A DNA stretch of 31,778 nt, from positions 1 through 31,778 of the forward strand of contig CAJKKA010000008.1 in assembly GCA_905200315.1 (NCBI GenBank), given 5' to 3'. Below, in pieces: positions 26,541 through 31,778 of the stretch. The translations under genes were made by a program, and so were the position numbers. The stretch is from an uncultured Clostridium sp. (GTDB taxonomy: Bacteria > Bacillota_A > Clostridia > TANB77 > CAG-508). The notes under the pieces are model-generated. The model was not told the origin of the DNA. It worked only from the letters and a program-made list of their open reading frames with translations, and searched no databases. Within the stretch, counting starts at the first letter, position 1, and each line of letters opens with the position of its first letter.

Positions 26541-27767
26541 TTATTTTAACAATATACAAAAATTTATAATATTTAACACTAATGAAATAAATAAAACTAC
26601 TAAAATTATTTTATTTATTTTTTCATTTTTTTCTAATTCAGACTCTTTATACATTAAGTCGTATTTATTTTTTACTTCTTTATATTCTGTTTCTAATTCT
26701 AATACTTTCTTCCAATTTTTTGCAAAGTTATTTCCTTCATTTTGACTTGTTATTTCTTGAATCCAAATATTTTTACTAAAGTTTATAAATTTTTTTCTTG
26801 TTTCTTGTGTTTTATTTTTTTTGTATTCTACAGCTATTTTTTTCAAATATATATTTTTATACAATTCTATTATATATGTATAAAAATATTGATTTTCAAA
26901 TTCATATGGAAGTTTTGTGTAGTTATATATTTCTGTTCCAGAAGTTAAAAGTGTGGTTGAAGTTTTTGTTAATCCAATTTTTGCATATTTAAATCTTGCA
27001 ATATCGTATGTTTTTATTTTCTCGCCTCTAACATTGTAATTACTTGGCAAAACATTTGCAAATTTCTCAAATTCATTTTTTATTCCTTCAAAATTTTTGT
27101 TGTCATTCCAACTTTCCTGGTCAATACATATATACGCATATGTATATAGTTTTTCTGTATCAATATCTAACTTTTCTGTTAATTCTGTTTTTATAATTAA
27201 ACTGTTTATTAATTTTCTAACATCTTGCATATTTTCAAAATTATTTGTTTGAATTTTTATTTTTTCATCCTCTTGAATAGTTTCATTTGAATAATTTACA
27301 TTTTTAAACTTATAATTAAAGTCTAATGCATCATCAAATAATTCACTATTTTCAATATGTGTTTTTATTACTTCAAAACATATTCCTGTATTAAAGCATA
27401 TTAATTGAATTGAATCTATTTTAAAGAATATTCCATTTTCTTCTCCAACTTTTCCGGGAATATTTTCATCTATTTCATATTCAAAAATCACACATGGATA
27501 TTTATTTAAAACTGTTGATTTTACTTCAATATCTAATTTTTCAAATTCTGAAATTTTTTCTCTTGTAAACGAAAAATTATTAAACATAAGCTTTCTTATA
27601 TTGGGTAAAAAATATTTATATAATTCTTTATCTTTTTCTTTTTCAAAAAATCTTGGCTTGCATTTATCATTTTTTAATAATTTTAGTAAATATTTTTTGT
27701 AGTCTTTTTCTTCAACAATATACGGATAAACAAAATTTGTATATTGGAATTTCATCTTAAGTTCCAT
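26541..27767 (-). CDS. Unknown 408-residue protein with C-terminal membrane anchor
   Basis: I do not recognise this family. The start codon has AGAGGTAATAAAA upstream. The first ~380 residues look cytoplasmic: mixed alpha/beta, rich in Lys, Glu, Asn and Phe, with a probable coiled coil near 350-385 (WKKVLELETEYKEVKNKYDL). A single hydrophobic segment, IILVVLFISLVLNIINFCIL, ends the protein, as in tail-anchored proteins. CorA-like transporters share this helix-then-membrane ending, but only one segment is present and no GMN motif. It lies between the WG-repeat gene (26 bases) and acpS (11 bases), so is likely co-transcribed. Confidence 0.8.
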   Translation of the reverse strand: MELKMKFQYTNFVYPYIVEEKDYKKYLLKLLKNDKCKPRFFEKEKDKELYKYFLPNIRKLMFNNFSFTREKISEFEKLDIEVKSTVLNKYPCVIFEYEIDENIPGKVGEENGIFFKIDSIQLICFNTGICFEVIKTHIENSELFDDALDFNYKFKNVNYSNETIQEDEKIKIQTNNFENMQDVRKLINSLIIKTELTEKLDIDTEKLYTYAYICIDQESWNDNKNFEGIKNEFEKFANVLPSNYNVRGEKIKTYDIARFKYAKIGLTKTSTTLLTSGTEIYNYTKLPYEFENQYFYTYIIELYKNIYLKKIAVEYKKNKTQETRKKFINFSKNIWIQEITSQNEGNNFAKNWKKVLELETEYKEVKNKYDLMYKESELEKNEKINKIILVVLFISLVLNIINFCILLK

Positions 27768-27792
27768 TTTTATTACCTCTTTTATAATATTT

Positions 27793-29301
27793 CTATTTAG
27801 TATAACAATTTAAATTTGAATCTTTCATTAAATGCCATTTTCCTATAAAATCTATTGTACTATTTTCAGATAAATCATTTTCAACTGTTGCAACTACTTT
27901 ACCGTTTTTATCTATACTACCCCATTTTCCATCTTTGCTTACTGCTGAGAATCCTAAATTATTTTGCTCTGTTGCATCATCATATATATAATCTACAACA
28001 ACATTTCCAGATATATCTACAAATCCGTATTTTCCATCTTTTTTATCTAAGAATAACGTATTGTTTGAATTTATATCTTTATATAATTTTTCTTCAAATT
28101 TAAAATTGTAATATTTATATTCATTTCCAATTCTAATTTTAAAGTAACCTTTTTCTATATTTATTTCTGATATAATTCCTGTTAATTTCTTTTCAAGTTT
28201 ATTATTTAAAATATCTGAATTAATACCATCTTCAGATACTTCTATTAAATCTGCATTTTTTATATAATTAATTGTATTATATTTATTTTCTAATATATTT
28301 TTGTTATTTATATCTATTATTCCGTATTTATTATTTTGTTTAACTATATAGTTTTCGTTATTAATAAATTTTAATTCGTCATAATTGCAAGGAATTATTT
28401 GTTCTCCATTTGTATTTATTACCCCATATTTTTTGTTTTCAACCACAATTATTTGTGAATTTTTTATATCTGTTATATTTTCATATTCTTTTTTTGTAAT
28501 TATATTTCCTGCTTTATCAACAACATTATATCCGTTTGTTCCTTTAACAATATACATTCCATTTTCATATACTGGTTTTATTTCTGTATATTTACTTTCT
28601 AAAATAGAATTATTTGCACAATCTACTGTTCCGTATAAATTATTATCATTTTCAACTATATATCCATTTTTATAATCATCTGATAATTTTTTTATATCTT
28701 TGTATTTAGCGTCTACAACTTTTTTTCCATTATTATCAACTATTCCAACTTTTCCATCTTTTATAATTTTTATGCTATTTTCATTTCCTATTAAAGCACT
28801 AATTTCATCATATTCGCATGGCAATATTTCTTTTCCATCTAAATTAATTAAACCATACTTATTATCTTTTTGAACTTTTAATACATTTGAATTATATTTT
28901 ATATTATTATTTGTATCATAATTTTCAATTGCTTCTATATTTTCATATTGCGAATATATTTCCTCATTTTTTGAATTTAAAGCTTTTGTTTTATATTTTC
29001 CATTCGTATAATCTACATTATAAACACATAAGAAAACATCTTTATTTTTATTAGGAATTGTTATTAATTCTTGATAAGAAGGTTCAATTACATTTTCACC
29101 TTTTGAATTTATAACTCCGTATTTATTATCTTCAAATGATGCATAATAACTTTCATTTGAAATTTTTTCTTTTTTATCTGTAGATAATAATTTTTTTATT
29201 CCAATTACAAACATAATAATTACTATTATTGTAATTATTACTGCAAAAACTTTTTTTAAATTTAATTTTTTTTCACCGCTATATCTTCTTCCTCGACTCA
29301 T
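27793..29301 (-). CDS. Membrane-anchored WG-repeat protein
   Basis: 502 residues. One membrane segment (about 17-36) follows a basic start. The rest is a series of about ten WG (KWG-type) repeats of ~40-50 residues, each with a YGVINSKGENVIEPSYQEL-like core. Examples are YGLINLDGKEILPCEYDEI, YGVINTNGEQIIPCNYDEL and WGSIDKNGKVV. Such repeats form extracytoplasmic beta-propeller-like or solenoid proteins of unknown role. CGGAGGA precedes the ATG. It begins a likely operon with the 408-residue protein, acpS and tatD. It lies directly downstream of the DGR template region, where an RT gene would be expected. Confidence 0.9.
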   Translation of the reverse strand: MSRGRRYSGEKKLNLKKVFAVIITIIVIIMFVIGIKKLLSTDKKEKISNESYYASFEDNKYGVINSKGENVIEPSYQELITIPNKNKDVFLCVYNVDYTNGKYKTKALNSKNEEIYSQYENIEAIENYDTNNNIKYNSNVLKVQKDNKYGLINLDGKEILPCEYDEISALIGNENSIKIIKDGKVGIVDNNGKKVVDAKYKDIKKLSDDYKNGYIVENDNNLYGTVDCANNSILESKYTEIKPVYENGMYIVKGTNGYNVVDKAGNIITKKEYENITDIKNSQIIVVENKKYGVINTNGEQIIPCNYDELKFINNENYIVKQNNKYGIIDINNKNILENKYNTINYIKNADLIEVSEDGINSDILNNKLEKKLTGIISEINIEKGYFKIRIGNEYKYYNFKFEEKLYKDINSNNTLFLDKKDGKYGFVDISGNVVVDYIYDDATEQNNLGFSAVSKDGKWGSIDKNGKVVATVENDLSENSTIDFIGKWHLMKDSNLNCYTK

Positions 29302-29340
29302 TGTTTAACATCCTCCGTAAGGTTTTATTATTTTGGTTAT

Positions 29341-29370
29341 AATATATCACACTTTATGTTCTTTTTACAA
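29341..29370 (-). promoter_or_regulatory. Possible promoter for the WG-repeat operon
   Basis: TTGTAA, an 18-base spacer, TATATT on the minus strand, about 40 bases before the ATG. It fits a separate transcript after the terminator at 29461-29486. Confidence 0.5.
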
Positions 29371-29397
29371 TACGTTTTTGATAAATTATGTAAAAAA

Positions 29398-29434
29398 GCC
29401 ACGCGGTTCGTCCTAAGGATGCCTCCCCCCTACA
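29398..29434 (+). repeat. Interspersed hairpin repeat, diverged GGGTCG type
   Basis: GCCACGCGGTTCGTCCTAAG then GATGCCTCCCCCCTACA. The stem is decayed, but the GCCACGCGG lead and CCCCTACA end are kept. Confidence 0.7.
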
Positions 29435-29460
29435 TTAAAAACAGAAATTTCCTATAATAT

Positions 29461-29486
29461 AAAAATAGCACTAATTAAAGTGCTAT
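29461..29486 (-). terminator. Rho-independent terminator closing the DGR cassette
   Basis: ATAGCACT, 6-base loop, AGTGCTAT, then TTTT on the minus strand. It stands between the template repeat and the WG-repeat gene, leaving no room for a reverse transcriptase. Confidence 0.75.
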
Positions 29487-29665
29487 CAAAAACAGTACTA
29501 AATAAAATTCCTTTTCGCATAAAAATTTATCTACTAACAAACTTTATTATCTATTTTTATTTTATAATTTAAACCATTTTCAGTTTAAACTAAAGGATAT
29601 GGTTTGTTTCCATCTAAACCTTCTCTTGTACTACCTTGGTCAGTACAACCACAGTTTTTTAGAAG

Positions 29666-29779
29666 CTACAGGGCGCAACCCACCATAGTTGTTGTTATAG
29701 TTGTTATTGTTCACATTGCCGTTATAGTGCACATTAAGCACATTGTTGCTGTTGTTAGCAGAAGGGGAAGCGAGCCAGT
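29666..29779 (-). repeat. DGR template repeat (TR)
   Basis: 114 bp matching the variable repeat at 30694-30807 except at 19 positions. All 19 are A on the coding strand of this copy; the 79 non-A positions are all unchanged. Of about 35 adenines, 19 differ. The middle is packed with AAC/AAT codons, as DGR templates are; translated in the VR frame it would give 14 Asn. It begins 17 bases after the avd stop codon. Its 3' end is the GC-rich GGTGGGTTGCGCCCTGTAG shared with the VR. Confidence 0.97.
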
Positions 29780-29796
29780 TTCAACCACACCCTATA

Positions 29797-30138
29797 TTAT
29801 AATTTCTTTAGCCAACCAGAGGTATATTTTATTACATCATCTAGCCTTTGACCAAGTTTATAATATTTTTTCTCTGTAATTAATTTTTTGTCATAACTTA
29901 AATTTAATAAAAAATCTATTACCTTTATTTTGCTAATTATCTTATAAAGTAATTTCTTTTTTACTTCTATATCTGTTGTTATATTTGCTTCATAGGCAAT
30001 TTCTAGAATATCATATGTGCATGTTCTAATTCTATTTTTTATTTCTAATTCTTTTTTGGGGTAATTTTCCAATTCTTTGTCTACTGCTAAAATCAATTCT
30101 CGTATAAATTGAATAACTCTAAATTTCTCCTCTTTCAT
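29797..30138 (-). CDS. avd: DGR accessory variability determinant (Avd-like)
   Basis: A small helical protein placed between the variable gene and the template repeat, where avd sits in Bordetella-type DGRs. Avd is a pentameric four-helix-bundle protein that binds the RT and nucleic acid. The start is most likely the ATG at 30138 with GGAAGAG upstream (113 residues); the frame extends to a GTG at 30159. The sequence is all helix. It ends in KKYYKLGQRLDDVIKYTSGW then LKKL, matching the family's terminal Leu-Gly...Gly-Trp-hydrophobic-Lys pattern. Basic residues are abundant. Its start overlaps the MSL gene by about 20 bases, so the two are translated together. Confidence 0.85.
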   Translation of the reverse strand: MKEEKFRVIQFIRELILAVDKELENYPKKELEIKNRIRTCTYDILEIAYEANITTDIEVKKKLLYKIISKIKVIDFLLNLSYDKKLITEKKYYKLGQRLDDVIKYTSGWLKKL

Positions 30139-30562
30139 ACATAATCTCTTCCATTCCACTTAACATTTTTGTTATGTTTTTTGTTTCTATATTATCCATA
30201 AGATATTCATTTATTATATCTATTCTTTTTTTACAATTTACATATTTATTAGCTTTTTCATAAAATTCTGCATATCTGTTTAAATTTTTATAGTCCTCTT
30301 TTTCATCAACATCGTAATTGTTCCTTCTATCTATAATTAAATAATTTATTTTATTATTTTCTAATTTTGCACATACCTTTGAAATTGCAGAAACAGGAAA
30401 ACCGCACTCTTTATAATTTTTTTCCAAATCTTTTATTTTATAACCAAACATATAAGATAAAATATAAGCATCTCTACCATATGCATGATAAAATGTTCCA
30501 ATTTTAAACAAACATATATCTTTGGTATGAATTTCTTTTATTGTTTCTATCATTTTATTCAT
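30119..30562 (-). CDS. MutS-domain-I-like DGR accessory protein (MSL)
   Basis: 147 residues. The N-terminus DICLFKIGTFYHAYGRDAYI resembles the mismatch-sensing domain I of MutS (its FMQxGxFYE...DA region). GFPVSAISKVCAKLENNKIN also fits that fold. The later MutS domains, including the ATPase, are absent. MutS-like (MSL) proteins of this kind are a described class of DGR accessory gene, found near RT and avd. The ATG has AAAGGAAG upstream. It follows the variable gene by about 100 bases and overlaps avd. The canonical Phe of the Phe-x-Glu motif aligns with Phe in GTFYHAYG, but the Glu is replaced by His. Function in mutagenic retrohoming is not known. Confidence 0.78.
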   Translation of the reverse strand: MNKMIETIKEIHTKDICLFKIGTFYHAYGRDAYILSYMFGYKIKDLEKNYKECGFPVSAISKVCAKLENNKINYLIIDRRNNYDVDEKEDYKNLNRYAEFYEKANKYVNCKKRIDIINEYLMDNIETKNITKMLSGMEEIMYERGEI

Positions 30563-30592
30563 TTATTTTTCTTCCTTTGTTTAAGTTTCTGA

Positions 30593-30615
30593 GCCGGCGG
30601 ATCACCGACCCCGCC
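30593..30615 (+). repeat. Diverged interspersed hairpin repeat between VR gene and MSL
   Basis: GCCGGCGGATCACCGACCCC then GCC. It has the GC-rich hairpin character of the family (CGGCGG...CCG...CCGCC) but weak similarity, in an otherwise AT-rich spacer. Confidence 0.45.
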
Positions 30616-30661
30616 AAGCTCATTCTTTTTGTTTATTTTAGTTCTTTATTTTTAATTTTTA

Positions 30662-31778
30662 CTATTTTAATGAGATATTAGATTGTAGACAAACTACAGG
30701 GCGCAACCCACCAAAGGTGTAGTAATAGTAGCCATAGTCCACATAGCCGCGATAGTGCACATAAAGCACATAGAGGCTGCTGGCAGCAGAAGGGGAAGCG
30801 AGCCAGTAATAATCTACTGTGTTATTACCATCTGTTAATGCACTATGATTATTTGCAAAATATAATTCTCCTCCATTTCCTTTTTTTGAGTTTGAACTTG
30901 TGCTATAACTGTTTTGAGGTTTTGATGTAGAACCTACAAAATAACCATTTGTATTTGAATTATTGCAATATAATTGGTCACTACTATTTTGATATCTTGC
31001 ATTCCAACTATCCATCCATAGCTGTACTGTTGGCCCTCCTATTGCTGTTTGATTACTTCCTTTGCTACTATCTATATATTCAGTCCATAAGCTTGAATCT
31101 AGCAATGTTGATACACATTGTGCATTTGGAAAACTTGTATTGTTTTTCTTATCATTTATATTAAATACACTTGTATTTATTTTGAATTTTGAAATTATAT
31201 CACTTGATACGTCTGTGCTAAATGTTGGTAAATTTGAACTATTCCAATTTACTCTATAATCTTTTCCTCCACTTGCTATTTGCATTTTTGTACCTGCTTT
31301 TAACTTATTTGTATCTATATTTCCATTTGAATTTGTTACTTTTACATAGTTTCCTGTTATCAAGTATATATTTGTTCCGTCTGAATGAAATATTTTCCAA
31401 TCATTTTGTCCATTGCTTGACGTATAATTTACTTCTTGACCATAGTATCCTTCTGGATTATTTTTTATATCTGTTGCTGATATATTTGTTCTTTTTATTG
31501 TTTTTTCTACTTTAAAACTATTTAATACTGATTCTTTTGTATTTCCTGCTTTATCATATGCTATTACTTTTATGTCATATGTTCCGTTTGAAAGTCCTGT
31601 TATTGGATTACTTTCATATTTTGTGTAGTCTCCATCTGTTGATTTTTTTGCATAATATTCGTATTTTTCTATTCCACTTACACTATCTGTTGTTGTTCCC
31701 GTTATTTTTAATCCTTCAGCTGTATTTTCTGCTGTTATTGTAAAGTCTGCTGGTGCATTTTTGTCTATTGTGGTTATT
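30662..31778 (-). CDS. DGR target protein: surface protein ending in a variable lectin-like domain (5' end beyond the window)
   Basis: The frame is open from the right edge to a TAG at 30662 (371 residues visible). A TTG at 31363 is not the start, since the frame runs through it. Visible order: an Ig-like module (APADFTITAEN...YDIKVIAYDKAGNTKES), a linker with NPEGYYGQEVNYTSSNGQND and WKIFHSDGTNIYLITGNYVK, and then a domain ending in DYYWLASPS...GGLRPVVCL. The YWLxSPS and GxRPVV motifs recall the DUF6273-like C-terminal domain. Such domains have the C-type-lectin-like fold used by DGR targets to display variable residues. The last ~40 residues before GGLRPV are the variable repeat. Likely secreted or anchored; the anchor is out of view. 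Confidence 0.88.
   Translation of the reverse strand, partial: ITTIDKNAPADFTITAENTAEGLKITGTTTDSVSGIEKYEYYAKKSTDGDYTKYESNPITGLSNGTYDIKVIAYDKAGNTKESVLNSFKVEKTIKRTNISATDIKNNPEGYYGQEVNYTSSNGQNDWKIFHSDGTNIYLITGNYVKVTNSNGNIDTNKLKAGTKMQIASGGKDYRVNWNSSNLPTFSTDVSSDIISKFKINTSVFNINDKKNNTSFPNAQCVSTLLDSSLWTEYIDSSKGSNQTAIGGPTVQLWMDSWNARYQNSSDQLYCNNSNTNGYFVGSTSKPQNSYSTSSNSKKGNGGELYFANNHSALTDGNNTVDYYWLASPSAASSLYVLYVHYRGYVDYGYYYYTFGGLRPVVCLQSNISLK
30684..30698 (-). promoter_or_regulatory. Hairpin at the 3' end of the variable repeat
   Basis: On the coding strand TGTAG-TTTGT-CTACA, a perfect 5-bp stem overlapping the last bases of the VR. A DNA hairpin just after the VR supports mutagenic homing in studied DGRs. 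The TR lacks this second arm, as expected. Confidence 0.65.
30694..30807 (-). repeat. DGR variable repeat (VR)
   Basis: 114 bp at the 3' end of the target gene, aligned without gaps to the TR at 29666-29779. Relative to the template, 15 codons differ: all 14 Asn codons are changed, giving A, S, L, Y, Y, R, Y, D, Y, G, Y, Y, Y, T in order, and one Tyr becomes Phe. Seven of the 14 are Tyr. Its end is the GC-rich GGTGGGTTGCGCCCTGTAG, the likely initiation-of-mutagenic-homing site. Confidence 0.97.

Larger units (their letters stand above)
29455..29788 (-). ncRNA. Putative DGR template RNA (TR plus structured 3' tail)
   Basis: A transcript read on the minus strand would contain the TR (29779-29666) and then three hairpins. 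They are TTGTACT...AGTACAA with inner ACC/GGT (29626-29648), GGTTT/AAACC (29601-29620) and TTTAAAC/GTTTAAA (29568-29589). It would end at the terminator 29461-29486. No open frame is present. A TATAAT lies at 29796-29801, but its -35 is poor, so the RNA may come from the target-MSL-avd transcript. In the studied Bordetella system, RNA 3' of the TR is needed for cDNA priming. The same role here is inferred. Confidence 0.6.

Noticed and set aside
26541..29301. A hidden reverse transcriptase in the genes left of the TR
   Set aside because: The 502-residue protein is a WG-repeat protein and the 408-residue one has no YxDD or other RT motif.
29604..29879. Plus-strand frame of 91 codons over the template repeat
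   Set aside because: It is the antisense of the AAC-rich TR and the avd end; the Val/Ile-rich product is a composition artefact and lacks a ribosome site.
30662..31363. DGR target starting at the TTG at 31363
   Set aside because: The same frame continues open to the right edge with Ig-like sequence, so this TTG is internal.

Overview
The window is AT-rich and reads like a chromosome segment of an uncultured low-GC Firmicute, most likely a gut Clostridia lineage. The support is the Shine-Dalgarno sites (AGGAGG type), the housekeeping orders dnaB-rplI-gdpP, tilS-ftsH and tatD-yabE-like, and pilin-like proteins with a TLIAL-type hydrophobic N-terminus. Almost every gene is on the minus strand. 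I cannot name a species. No tRNA, rRNA or CRISPR array was seen. All sequence comparisons were made by eye. Layout (minus strand unless noted): 1-2162 is the N-terminal part of a surface protein with InlB-type repeats. 2728-10027 holds ftsH, tilS, dnaB, rplI and gdpP. 10082-13568 holds two pilin-like surface proteins with near-identical promoters. A divergent XRE regulator (plus strand, about 13726-13974) sits beside them. 13998-21482 is rpoC and rpoB, with a long rpoB leader. 22314-22862 (plus) is a small membrane-anchored protein. 23109-23864 is exonuclease III. 24195-29301 holds a 3D/G5 cell-wall protein, tatD, acpS, an unknown tail-anchored protein and a WG-repeat protein. 29455-31778 is a diversity-generating retroelement (DGR) cassette. 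The DGR is the main find. A template repeat (TR, 29666-29779) and a variable repeat (VR, 30694-30807) are each 114 bp. They differ at 19 positions, and on the coding strand all 19 are adenines in the TR. The VR encodes the C-terminal C-type-lectin-like end of a secreted or surface protein that runs off the right edge. Between VR and TR lie a MutS-domain-I-like gene (MSL) and an Avd-like four-helix gene. No reverse transcriptase follows the TR. Instead the TR transcript appears to end in three hairpins and a rho-independent terminator, so the RT must lie to the right, act in trans, or be lost. A second theme is about 16 short GC-rich hairpin repeats of related types, scattered between genes and also inside coding sequence. 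Three sit in the 5' end of one pilin-like gene, whose proper Shine-Dalgarno/ATG is now out of frame with the rest. Together the window describes a surface-protein-rich genome: pilin-like, InlB-repeat and LamG-type proteins, plus a DGR that would diversify one exposed binding domain.
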